A stretch of 10,777 nt of DNA. Source: an uncultured Christensenellaceae bacterium (GTDB lineage: Bacteria; Bacillota; Clostridia; Christensenellales; Pumilibacteraceae). Of the stretch, positions 1 through 7,010 are shown in pieces. Made by a program: the position numbers and the translations under genes. Under the pieces are notes generated by a model that did not search any database, was not told the origin of the DNA, and was given only the letters and a program-made list of their open reading frames with translations. Location: contig CAJUKR010000050.1 of NCBI GenBank assembly GCA_910587025.1, positions 1 through 10,777 of the forward strand, given 5' to 3'. Positions within the stretch are counted from its first letter, which is position 1; each line of letters opens with the position of its first letter.

Positions 1-81
1 AGTATCGGGAGTAACGAACATGTCGTTCGGAATGGCGGAGATACAGGAAGGCTTGCGTTTTATTATTTCGGAGCATTTCAT
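1..81 (-). CDS. Possible 5' end of a leftward gene, cut by the window edge
   Basis: On the minus strand an ATG at 79-81 opens a frame of 27 codons with no stop to the window edge. It begins MKCSEIIKRKPSC and its codon choice (ATA, CGC, TTC, GAC) looks like that of the neighbouring genes. There is no clear Shine-Dalgarno before the ATG. The opposite strand is also open in one frame from base 2 to a TAA just past the promoter, so coding direction is not settled. I do not recognise the product. If real, it is divergent from the aminotransferase operon and its promoter would overlap the operon's promoter. Confidence 0.25.
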   Translation of the reverse strand, partial: MKCSEIIKRKPSCISAIPNDMFVTPDT

Positions 82-92
82 ATCTGTTTTTC

Positions 93-121
93 TTGACTTT
101 TTTACGGCGCGTTTGTATAAT
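93..121 (+). promoter_or_regulatory. Sigma-A (sigma-70) type promoter of the six-gene operon
   Basis: A -35 box TTGACT at 93-98 and a perfect -10 box TATAAT at 116-121 are separated by exactly 17 bases. Transcription should start near 128, leaving a leader of only about 25 bases before the ATG at 153. The position rules out a TTG start at 93 for the first gene, because that TTG is the -35 box itself. No riboswitch or T-box would fit in this leader. Confidence 0.85.
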
Positions 122-152
122 TTATAAGAAAAGGAAAAAGGTAGATTTTATC

Positions 153-1349
153 ATGACATACAATTACGCATCGAGAATGGCGAATCTGAACGGTACTGCA
201 ACACGCGAGATATTCAAACTGCTCGGCAATCCCGAGATTATCAGTTTTGCGGGCGGAAATCCGGCAATCGAATGTCTGCCTACCGCGCGTGTAAAAGAGA
301 TCGCGGCTGATATTACATCCGCGCCCGATTTCGCGCGCGTACTTCAGTATGGGCTCACAGCGGGATTTCCCGAACTCAGAGAACAGCTTACTTCGTATGT
401 AAAGTCGGTCGGGATCGACGACGCGAAACTCGAAAACGTTCTTGTAATAAGCGGCGGACAGCAGGGTATAGACCTCGTGCTCAAGACGTTTATCGATCCG
501 GGCGACGTGATACTCGTGGAAAACCCCACGTATCTCGCGTTTCTTCAGATCGCCAACTCGTACGAAGCCGTATGTCACGGGGTCGACGCGAACTCGGACG
601 GACTGGACTTAAACGACCTCGAAGCTAAGATCAAAAAATACAGCCCGAAGATATTGTATACCGTACCCACGTTTTCCAACCCGACGGGGAAAACATATTC
701 GGCGGCGAACCGTAAGGCTATCGCGGAGCTTACCGCAAAGTACGGCGTGATCGTTATAGAGGACGATCCGTACAGCAAACTCCGTTTCAAAGGTGAGTAC
801 GTTCCGAGCATGAAGAGCATGGATAAGGCGGGAAACGTGATTTTCATATCGTCGTTTTCAAAGATACTTTCTCCCGGCAATCGTACCGGCGTTGCGATGG
901 CGGCTCCGGAACTGATCCGCAAGATGGAAATATGCAAACAGGGTACGGATCTTCATACGCCCAACTTGTCGCAGATGATAACTTACGAGTATTTGAAGCG
1001 CGGTTATCTCGAGCCCGATCTCGAAAAAGCCGTCGTTATCTACGGCGAAAAGAAAGCGGCTATGAGCAAAGCCATAGCCGAATATATGCCTGAGGAATTC
1101 GAATGCACAGATCCCGACGGCGGACTGTTTATATGGGGTAAGTTCCCCAAAGGCATCGACGTGATAAAGACATTCCCCGAAGCGATCGAACGCAAGGTTG
1201 CATATATTCAGGGAAGCGTGTTCTTTGCCGAACCGGAAGGCACGGAAAACTATATAAGACTGAACTATTCGTACGCGAATGCCGGGCAGATAGAAGAGGG
1301 CATAAAGCGGTTGGGCGAATTGTTCAAAGAAAAATTATCGTCGATTTAG
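153..1349 (+). CDS. PLP-dependent aminotransferase, class I/II (2-aminoadipate/MocR-like type)
   Basis: A 398-residue fold type I aminotransferase that moves an amino group between an amino acid and a 2-oxoacid in the cytoplasm. Visible landmarks are AGGNP near the N-terminus, the QYGLTAGFPELRE segment, NPTGKT in the middle, EDDPY at 203-207 (by family alignment D204 should pair with the PLP ring nitrogen and Y207 with its hydroxyl), and SSFSK with the Schiff-base lysine K237, followed by the phosphate-binding SPGNRTG. The family usually has APGxRxG here, so the Asn is slightly unusual. The start at 153 is chosen because an AAGG element lies about 10 bases before it and the longer frame would begin inside the promoter. 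Closest in type to LysN/2-aminoadipate or aromatic aminotransferases; the substrate cannot be read from sequence. It lacks the GntR-like DNA-binding domain of true MocR regulators. First gene of the operon, 8 bases before tyrS. Confidence 0.87.
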   Translation: MTYNYASRMANLNGTATREIFKLLGNPEIISFAGGNPAIECLPTARVKEIAADITSAPDFARVLQYGLTAGFPELREQLTSYVKSVGIDDAKLENVLVISGGQQGIDLVLKTFIDPGDVILVENPTYLAFLQIANSYEAVCHGVDANSDGLDLNDLEAKIKKYSPKILYTVPTFSNPTGKTYSAANRKAIAELTAKYGVIVIEDDPYSKLRFKGEYVPSMKSMDKAGNVIFISSFSKILSPGNRTGVAMAAPELIRKMEICKQGTDLHTPNLSQMITYEYLKRGYLEPDLEKAVVIYGEKKAAMSKAIAEYMPEEFECTDPDGGLFIWGKFPKGIDVIKTFPEAIERKVAYIQGSVFFAEPEGTENYIRLNYSYANAGQIEEGIKRLGELFKEKLSSI

Positions 1350-1357
1350 GAGAAAAA

Positions 1358-2572
1358 ATGAAAAACGCACTTGATATACTTCGTGAACGCGGCTATGTCG
1401 GTCAGACTGTTTACGAAGAAGATTTATACAAAATACTCGGAAGCGGCGAGTCCGTTCCGTTTTACGTCGGTTTCGATCCTACCGCGGATTCGCTCCATAT
1501 CGGACATTATATTCCGATCATGGCAATGGCGCATATGCAGCGTTGCGGACACAAGCCGATCGCGCTCGTGGGCGGCGGTACCGGCATGATAGGCGATCCG
1601 TCGGGAAGAACCGACCTTCGCAGTATGCTTACGAAGGAGCAGATCGCGCATAACGTCGATTGCATAAAGAAGCAAATGGAACGCTTTTTGTCTTTCGACG
1701 GCGATAACGGCGCAATCATCGTCAACAACGCGGATTGGCTTCTCGATCTGAATTATATAGAGTTTTTGCGCGACATAGGCGTATATTTCTCGGTCAACAA
1801 AATGCTGACCGCGGAATGCTTCAAAATGCGCATGGAAAAAGGATTGTCCTTCCTTGAGTTCAACTATATGCTCATGCAGGCTTACGATTTCCTGATGCTC
1901 AACGAAAAATACGGCGTGCGGCTCGAAATGGGCGGTAATGACCAGTGGAGCAACATTCTTGCGGGCGCGGATCTGATCCGCCGCAAAAAGCATATAGACG
2001 CGTTTGCCGTTACCTGTCCGCTTCTGCTTAATTCCGAAGGCAAGAAGATGGGCAAGACCGCGAAGGGCGCGCTTTGGCTTTCCGCGGATCGCACTACGCC
2101 TTACGAGTTTTATCAGTATTTCCGTAACGTCGAGGACGTAAAGGTCGAAGAGTGCCTTCGCCTTCTTACGTTCCTCGAACTCGACGAGATCGCCGAGCTT
2201 ACCAAATACAACGACGAGCGCATGAACGTTGCAAAAGAGCGCCTTGCTTACGAGGTGACAAAACTCGTTCACGGCGAAGAAGAAGCGGAAAAAGCCCGCT
2301 CTCAGGCGCGCGCGGCGTTCGGCGGCAATGCCGCGGATATGCCGACGGTAAACGTAAGCGGAAATGCCGACACGACCGTGATCGACATACTTGTCGGCGC
2401 GGGCGCGGCAACGAGCAAGGGCGAAGCACGCAGACTGATAGACGGCGGCGGCGTCAGGATAGGCGACGATAAAGTTACGTCCATCGCAGACACCGTCGGA
2501 AAATTTACCTCGAAGAGCGAATTCGTTCTTCATAAGGGCAAAAAGTTCCACGTCCGTATCGTGCTCGGATGA
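1358..2572 (+). CDS. tyrS: Tyrosyl-tRNA synthetase
   Basis: A 404-residue class I aminoacyl-tRNA synthetase that joins tyrosine to tRNA(Tyr) using ATP. The HIGH motif is intact at residues 47-50 inside DPTADSLHIGHY, the tyrosine-site segment GGNDQWSNI follows, and the KMSKS loop appears as KMGKT at 230-234, a normal variant of the KFGKT seen in bacterial TyrS. An S4 RNA-binding domain occupies roughly residues 338-404 (GAATSKGEARRLIDGGGV) and contacts the tRNA. The length is typical of the TyrS branch. An AGGAG site overlaps the stop of the upstream gene and sits six bases before the ATG. In many Bacillota tyrS is led by a T-box; here it is internal to an operon with only 8 bases upstream, so it has none. 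Its stop overlaps the next start (ATGA). Confidence 0.98.
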   Translation: MKNALDILRERGYVGQTVYEEDLYKILGSGESVPFYVGFDPTADSLHIGHYIPIMAMAHMQRCGHKPIALVGGGTGMIGDPSGRTDLRSMLTKEQIAHNVDCIKKQMERFLSFDGDNGAIIVNNADWLLDLNYIEFLRDIGVYFSVNKMLTAECFKMRMEKGLSFLEFNYMLMQAYDFLMLNEKYGVRLEMGGNDQWSNILAGADLIRRKKHIDAFAVTCPLLLNSEGKKMGKTAKGALWLSADRTTPYEFYQYFRNVEDVKVEECLRLLTFLELDEIAELTKYNDERMNVAKERLAYEVTKLVHGEEEAEKARSQARAAFGGNAADMPTVNVSGNADTTVIDILVGAGAATSKGEARRLIDGGGVRIGDDKVTSIADTVGKFTSKSEFVLHKGKKFHVRIVLG

Positions 2573-3180
2573 ATACGTTTACGACGCTGACGGATTCCCA
2601 TGCCGAAACCGTGGTTCAGAGAAGTCGGTTTATAGCTTTTGTTTATCATATAGAAAGCGAATCGGAAGCGGCAGAGATACTGGCGTCGCTCAGAAAAAAA
2701 TATTACGATTCCACTCACGTGTGTTATGCGTACGTCGCCGACGTCGATGGAAACGTAACGAAGTCGTCGGATGACGGAGAGCCTTCGGGCACGGCTGGTT
2801 CGCCCATACTGTCCGTAATATCCGGTGGGGAATACAGACAAACGCTTATCGCCGTCGTGAGATATTTCGGCGGCACGAAACTGGGCGTCGGCGGACTGGT
2901 CAAAGCGTATACGGACTCGGCGAACGCCGCGGTACGCGCTTCGGAAAAGCGGCTGAACGTACTGAGCCGTATATATTCGGCGACGGTGGATTATAATTTG
3001 TTCCGCAAAATATCCGGCGCGGTGACGCGCGCGGGCGGAAAGATAACCGATACGGTTTACGGCGAAAAAGTCGATTTTTCGTTTGCGCTTCCGTCGACGG
3101 TCGACATTGTTGCGCTTACGGATCTTACCGGCGGCAAGACGGAATTTTTTAATCGAGGATACCGATATGAAATTTATTAA
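2569..3180 (+). CDS. yigZ: IMPACT/YigZ family protein
   Basis: A 203-residue protein of the UPF0029 (IMPACT N-terminal) family. The signature DDGEPSGTAGSPIL is at residues 68-81, and RYFGGTKLGVGGLVKAY follows about 30 residues later; both are hallmarks of the family. The C-terminal part, from about residue 138, matches the position of the DUF1949 domain found in bacterial YigZ. The family is structurally related to nucleic-acid-binding domains of translation factors. In eukaryotes IMPACT controls the Gcn2 kinase, but the bacterial role is not established. The ATG overlaps the tyrS stop by four bases (ATGA), which suggests translational coupling. The 3' end overlaps ilvE by 14 bases. Confidence 0.93.
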   Translation: MNTFTTLTDSHAETVVQRSRFIAFVYHIESESEAAEILASLRKKYYDSTHVCYAYVADVDGNVTKSSDDGEPSGTAGSPILSVISGGEYRQTLIAVVRYFGGTKLGVGGLVKAYTDSANAAVRASEKRLNVLSRIYSATVDYNLFRKISGAVTRAGGKITDTVYGEKVDFSFALPSTVDIVALTDLTGGKTEFFNRGYRYEIY

Positions 3181-4222
3181 ATGTAAAGAGCTGAAAGACA
3201 AGAATACCGATCTTAAGTTCGGCAGAAACTTTACCGATTATATGTTCATGATGACATATCATGACGGCGAATGGGATTATCGCAACGCGTGCATAAAGCC
3301 GTACGAACCGTTCGTGCTCGATCCGTCCACATCCGTTTTTCATTACGGACAGGCTGTGTTCGAGGGTCTGAAAGCGTATAAAAACGATAAAGGCGAGGTG
3401 CGCATTTTCCGTTCCATGGACAATATGAACAGAATGCTCGAGTCGTGCTGGCGCGTATGTATACCCGCGTTCGATACCGAGGTAGTACACAATGCTCTCG
3501 TCGAACTCGTAAAACTCGAAAAGGACTGGATCCCGACAGCGGAAGGCACTTCGCTTTATATCCGTCCGTTCATAATCGCAACCGATCCCGCGCTCGGCGT
3601 TCATGCGGCGAAAAATTATATCCTTGCGATAATTCTTTCTCCTGTAGGCGCATATTACGCGCACGGTTTCGATCCCGTCAGCCTTTATGTCGAGGAACAT
3701 TACAAGCGCGCATGCAAGGGCGGAACGGGACACCATAAAGTGGCGGTCAATTACGCCGCATCCATCCTCGCATCCGAAGAAGCGGCAAAGCGCGGCTACG
3801 ATCAGACGCTTTGGCTCGACGCGCAGGAAAACAAATATATGGAAGAAGTCGGTTCCATGAATATCTTTTTCGTAATTAACGGCGTTGTGGTAACCCCCGC
3901 GCTCGGCGGTTCGATACTTCCGGGTATTACGCGCCGCAGTACCGTGGAACTGCTCATGAGCCGCGGTTATAAGGTAGAAGAACGCAAAGTATCAGTGGAC
4001 GAAGTAATAAACGCTTCGCTTGACGGCAGTTTGACCGAAATTTTCGGTACCGGTACGGCGGCAGTCGTTTCGCCCGTCGGCAAGTTCGGATATAAAGGGC
4101 GCGACTATGTCGTCGGCGACGGAAATATGGGTAAGATAACAAAATATGTTTACGACGAACTCACAGGCATTCAGACGGGCAAAAAACCGGACGAATTCGG
4201 TTGGGTCGAGCGTTTGGTATGA
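3167..4222 (+). CDS. ilvE: Branched-chain amino acid aminotransferase
   Basis: A 351-residue class IV (fold type IV) PLP aminotransferase that interconverts Leu, Ile and Val with their 2-oxoacids, the last step of branched-chain amino acid synthesis. Family landmarks are HYGQAVFEGLKAY near residue 62, LYIRPF, ACKGGTGHHK with the PLP lysine K191, then NYAAS, EEVGSMNIFFV, LPGITRRS and EIFGTGTAA. The family usually reads KxGGNYA or KxAGNYA after the lysine; here it is KVAVNYA, a small deviation. The length fits the BCAT group that includes human BCAT rather than the shorter E. coli IlvE type. The start at 3167 is chosen because GAGG lies 8 bases before it and the protein then begins MKFIKCKEL, as relatives do; the longer frame would run far into yigZ. 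It starts inside the last codons of yigZ, so coupling is likely. Confidence 0.93.
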   Translation: MKFIKCKELKDKNTDLKFGRNFTDYMFMMTYHDGEWDYRNACIKPYEPFVLDPSTSVFHYGQAVFEGLKAYKNDKGEVRIFRSMDNMNRMLESCWRVCIPAFDTEVVHNALVELVKLEKDWIPTAEGTSLYIRPFIIATDPALGVHAAKNYILAIILSPVGAYYAHGFDPVSLYVEEHYKRACKGGTGHHKVAVNYAASILASEEAAKRGYDQTLWLDAQENKYMEEVGSMNIFFVINGVVVTPALGGSILPGITRRSTVELLMSRGYKVEERKVSVDEVINASLDGSLTEIFGTGTAAVVSPVGKFGYKGRDYVVGDGNMGKITKYVYDELTGIQTGKKPDEFGWVERLV

Positions 4223-4253
4223 TTGTGACAATACAATCGAAAAGGAGTAAAAA

Positions 4254-5528
4254 ATGAAAAACGATACGAAATGCGTACGTGCCGGTTATGAGCCGGGGAA
4301 CGGCGAACCCCGTCAGATCCCGATTATTCAGAGCACGACGTTCAGATACACCACAAGCGAAGAAATGGGTCAGTTGTTCGATCTCGAAAAGGCAGGCTAT
4401 TTCTATACTCGTTTGCAGAACCCTACGAACGATACCGTCGCGGCGCGCATAACAGCGCTCGAAGGCGGCATTGCGGGTATGCTCACGTCGAGCGGACAGG
4501 CGGCGAATTTCTTTGCCGTATTCAACATCTGTTCCGCAGGCGATCACTTTGTATCCGCCGCTTCGATATACGGCGGTACGTTCAATCTGTTCGCCGTAAC
4601 GATGAAGAAAATGGGCATCGAATGTACTTTCGTCGATCAGGATGCGAGCGAAGAAGAAATCTCCAAGGCGTTCAGACCGAATACGAAGTGTCTGTTCGGC
4701 GAGACCGTTTCCAATCCCGGAGTGAAAGTTCTCGATATCGAAAAAATGGCGAAGATAGCGCATGCGCACGGCGTTCCGCTCATCATCGACAATACGTTCC
4801 CGACGCCTGTTAATTGCCGTCCGATCGAATGGGGGTGCGATATAGTCACTCATTCGACTACGAAGTATATGGACGGTCACGGTATGCAGGTGGGCGGTTG
4901 CATCGTGGACAGCGGCAATTTCGATTTCGCCGCTTACGGTGACAAATTCCCCGGACTGAATACGCCAGACGATTCCTACCACGGCATTGTATACACGGAG
5001 AAGTTCGGAAAAGCGGCATACATAACCAAAGCCACCGCACAGCTCATGCGCGATTTCGGAGCGATCCAGTCGCCGCAGAATGCGTTTTATCTGTCCATAG
5101 GACTGGAAACACTGCATCTCAGAATGCCCAAGCATTGCGCCAATGCGCGTAAAATGGCCGAATATCTTTCTTCGAACAGCGAAGTCGAATGGGTTTCGTA
5201 TCCCGGGCTCGAGAGCGACAAATATCATAAACTCGCGGAAAAATATTGCCCGAACGGTACTTGCGGCGTAATATGCTTCGGACTCAAGGGCGGACGCGAA
5301 AGAACGATGAAATTTATGGATTCGCTTAAGCTCGTACGTATATATACGCACGTCGCCGATTCTCAGTCGTGCATGTTACATCCCGCAAGCCATACTCACC
5401 GTCAGCTTACGGACGAACAGCTCCGCGACGCCGGTATCGATCCGTCGCTTATCCGTTTCTCTGTGGGCATAGAAGACATCGACGATATACTCGGAGATGT
5501 GGATCAGGCAATAAAAGCGACCAAATAA
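4254..5528 (+). CDS. metY: O-acetylhomoserine sulfhydrylase (Cys/Met metabolism PLP enzyme)
   Basis: A 424-residue Cys/Met metabolism PLP enzyme, expected to join sulfide (or methanethiol) to O-acetylhomoserine, giving homocysteine (or methionine). Visible motifs are YTRLQNPTND at 51-60, where Tyr and Arg bind the PLP phosphate of the partner subunit, SSGQAA from residue 79, IIDNTFPTP with D179 as the ring-nitrogen aspartate, and HSTTKYMDGHG with Schiff-base lysine K204. The length is nearer to O-acetylhomoserine sulfhydrylases (about 425) than to cystathionine gamma-synthases or methionine gamma-lyases (about 380-400), and the insert before the C-terminal domain (PDDSYHG) supports this. Methionine gamma-lyase activity cannot be fully excluded. 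A strong AAAGGAG precedes the ATG in a 31-base gap that shows no promoter or SAM riboswitch. Confidence 0.87.
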   Translation: MKNDTKCVRAGYEPGNGEPRQIPIIQSTTFRYTTSEEMGQLFDLEKAGYFYTRLQNPTNDTVAARITALEGGIAGMLTSSGQAANFFAVFNICSAGDHFVSAASIYGGTFNLFAVTMKKMGIECTFVDQDASEEEISKAFRPNTKCLFGETVSNPGVKVLDIEKMAKIAHAHGVPLIIDNTFPTPVNCRPIEWGCDIVTHSTTKYMDGHGMQVGGCIVDSGNFDFAAYGDKFPGLNTPDDSYHGIVYTEKFGKAAYITKATAQLMRDFGAIQSPQNAFYLSIGLETLHLRMPKHCANARKMAEYLSSNSEVEWVSYPGLESDKYHKLAEKYCPNGTCGVICFGLKGGRERTMKFMDSLKLVRIYTHVADSQSCMLHPASHTHRQLTDEQLRDAGIDPSLIRFSVGIEDIDDILGDVDQAIKATK

Positions 5529-5540
5529 TCGGATAACATC

Positions 5541-6713
5541 ATGGATATAAAAGAAGAAGCAATCGTAAAACACGAGGAATGGCGGGGGAAGATCGAAGTC
5601 GTATCCAAAGCTCGGCTCGAGTCGGCTCACGATCTTTCAGTGGCATATACTCCCGGCGTAGCCGCGCCGTGTTTGAAGATACACGACGATCCGTCGTACG
5701 CTTACGAAAGCACCGCAGTCGGTAATATGGTGGCTGTGGTGAGCGACGGAAGCGCCGTGCTCGGGCTCGGCAATATAGGCGGACTGGCGGGTTTGCCCGT
5801 CATGGAAGGAAAGAGCGTGCTGTTCAAGCGTTTCGGCGACGTGAACGCGTTTCCGATCGTTCTGTCCACTCAGAACACGGAAGAAATTATCGCGACCGTC
5901 AAAGCGATCGCGCCCTCTTTCGGCGGCATAAATCTCGAGGATATTGCAGCGCCGCGTTGTTTCGAGATCGAAAAGCGTCTTAAAGAAGAACTCGATATTC
6001 CAGTATTTCACGACGACCAGCACGGCACAGCGATATGCGTGCTTGCCGCGCTCATCAATTCGGCGAAACTTATAGGCAAAAAGATTTCGGATATGAAAGT
6101 ATGCCTGTCCGGTCCGGGAGCGGCGGGAAACGCCATAATCAAACTTCTTATAGGTTACGGCGTCAAAGACGTGTTTGCCGTGGATCGCAGCGGGATAATT
6201 TACAAGGGCAGAGACAAACTCGATTTCGCGAAAGCGGAACTTGCGGAAATCACGAATAAAGAAAACCGTCGCGGCGGACTTAAGGAAGCCATGATCGGTA
6301 CTGATGTTTTCGTCGGGGTTTCCGCGCCCGGTTGCGTGACCGAGGAAATGATAAAGTCCATGAACGCGGACGCCGTAGTCATGGCGATGGCGAATCCTAC
6401 GCCCGAGATCATGCCCGACCTTGCGAAAAAAGCGGGTGCGAGAGTGGTCTGCACGGGTAGGAGCGATTTCGCCAATCAGGTAAATAACGTGCTTGCATTC
6501 CCCGGAGTGTTCAAAGGCGCGCTGTCCTGCCGCGCGAAAGCGATAAACGAAAATATGAAACTTGCGGCTGCGCACGCCATAGCGTCTCTTGTGAGCGACG
6601 ACGAACTGCGCGAGGATTACGTTATCCCTTCGCCGCTCGACCGAAGAGTGGCCGATACCGTTGCGGAAGCAGTGAAAGACTGCGCGATCCGCGACGGCTT
6701 AAACCGCATTTAA
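5541..6713 (+). CDS. NAD(P)-dependent malic enzyme
   Basis: A 390-residue short-form malic enzyme that oxidatively decarboxylates malate to pyruvate and CO2, making NADH or NADPH. The start MDIKEEAIVKHEEW is as expected for the family and the length is normal for the form lacking a phosphotransacetylase domain. AYTPGVA contains the catalytic tyrosine (Y36); K91 in MEGKSVLFKRFGD is the probable catalytic lysine. Metal ligands lie in INLEDIAAPR (E133, D134) and FHDDQHGTA (D158, D159). The dinucleotide fold carries GPGAAG at 191-196 where GAGAAG is commoner. The cofactor cannot be assigned with confidence. The ribosome binding site is weak (GGATAACATC before ATG) and the gap to metY is 12 bases, so it is probably translated from the operon mRNA. 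It is the last gene before the terminator. Its final 15 bases overlap a leftward gene. Confidence 0.93.
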   Translation: MDIKEEAIVKHEEWRGKIEVVSKARLESAHDLSVAYTPGVAAPCLKIHDDPSYAYESTAVGNMVAVVSDGSAVLGLGNIGGLAGLPVMEGKSVLFKRFGDVNAFPIVLSTQNTEEIIATVKAIAPSFGGINLEDIAAPRCFEIEKRLKEELDIPVFHDDQHGTAICVLAALINSAKLIGKKISDMKVCLSGPGAAGNAIIKLLIGYGVKDVFAVDRSGIIYKGRDKLDFAKAELAEITNKENRRGGLKEAMIGTDVFVGVSAPGCVTEEMIKSMNADAVVMAMANPTPEIMPDLAKKAGARVVCTGRSDFANQVNNVLAFPGVFKGALSCRAKAINENMKLAAAHAIASLVSDDELREDYVIPSPLDRRVADTVAEAVKDCAIRDGLNRI

Positions 6714-6959
6714 CAGTTTTACGAGAGCGCCGATTATTTCGGCGGGCGCAAACGGAATTATAACACCAAGACCCGTAGCATTGCTGCGGGTTTTTTTGTT
6801 GTTCCTGATCGCGTTTACGATGCCGCTCATTTCGGGACTGACCGACTGTGCCATGATGTCGTCGGGAGTTTTCCCGCCCGTCATCATGGAAAAGAGATTG
6901 ACTTTGTCCGTGTTGCCTTTGCCTCCGAGCAAAAGGGGGAGCAGAGCGTTGATATCCAT
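6699..6959 (-). CDS. Small hypothetical protein, 86 aa
   Basis: I do not recognise this protein. It is 86 residues, begins MDINALLPLLLGGKG, is rich in Leu, Met, Gly and Asn, and ends with a hydrophobic stretch (VIIPFAPAEIIGALVKLL) that could be an amphipathic or membrane-associated helix. No signal peptide or catalytic motif is visible. Support for it being real is a textbook AAGGAGG site five bases before the ATG and a sensible amino acid mix. Its last 15 bases overlap the end of the malic enzyme on the other strand, and the operon terminator lies within its codons for about residues 57-65. It is divergent from the small gene starting near 7009. The competing rightward frame across this stretch has no ribosome binding site and looks like a shadow. 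Confidence 0.62.
   Translation of the reverse strand: MDINALLPLLLGGKGNTDKVNLFSMMTGGKTPDDIMAQSVSPEMSGIVNAIRNNKKTRSNATGLGVIIPFAPAEIIGALVKLLNAV
6771..6797 (+). terminator. Rho-independent terminator of the six-gene operon
   Basis: ACCCGTAG at 6771-6778 pairs with CTGCGGGT at 6784-6791, eight pairs including one G-T wobble, around a five-base loop. A run of seven T residues ends at 6797. It lies 57 bases after the malic enzyme stop. Read on the other strand the stem is not followed by a T-run, so it is one-way. It sits inside the coding sequence of the leftward gene at 6699-6959. Confidence 0.82.
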
Positions 6960-6964
6960 AAGAG

Positions 6965-6971
6965 CCTCCTT
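6965..6971 (-). promoter_or_regulatory. Strong Shine-Dalgarno fixing the leftward small gene
   Basis: The minus strand reads AAGGAGG, then five bases, then ATG at 6957-6959. This is the best ribosome binding site in the window and the main reason to accept the leftward frame over the opposite strand. Confidence 0.75.
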
Positions 6972-6988
6972 GAATTACAGTGCACTTT

Positions 6989-7010
6989 ATTGTATATGCC
7001 GGCATACAAT
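6989..7010. promoter_or_regulatory. Palindrome in the divergent intergenic region, possible operator
   Basis: ATTGTAT at 6989-6995 is the reverse complement of ATACAAT at 7004-7010, and between them is the self-complementary GCCGGC (6998-7003). Only two extra bases (AT, 6996-6997) break full symmetry. Each arm holds an outward-facing TACAAT, one mismatch from a -10 box: leftward at 6989-6994 and rightward at 7005-7010. Neither has a good -35 partner at 17 bases. Another rightward option is TTGAAT at 6970-6975 with TATATG at 6993-6998. The symmetry suggests a dimeric regulator site over both divergent promoters. No regulator gene is next to it. Confidence 0.42.

Noticed and set aside
1424..2551. 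375-codon open frame on the minus strand opposite tyrS
   Set aside because: Shadow of tyrS, whose motifs are all intact; the antisense product shows no family resemblance.
2530..3201. 223-codon minus-strand frame opposite yigZ
   Set aside because: Arg-rich shadow; the forward strand carries the YigZ signature and coupled starts.
4223..4253. Possible SAM riboswitch or promoter before metY
   Set aside because: The gap is only 31 bases, with a ribosome binding site and no -35/-10 pair or room for a riboswitch.
4161..5351. 396-codon open frame on the minus strand opposite metY
   Set aside because: It covers a clearly recognisable enzyme on the other strand, has a Arg/Tyr/His-rich composition typical of antisense shadows, and has no ribosome binding site.
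5637..6575. 312-codon open frame on the minus strand opposite the malic enzyme
   Set aside because: Antisense shadow produced by codon bias; the forward gene is complete with catalytic residues.
6781..7008. Longer rightward form of the small gene, beginning TTG at 6781
   Set aside because: This extension starts within the terminator stem, has no ribosome binding site and is antisense to the gene at 6699-6959.
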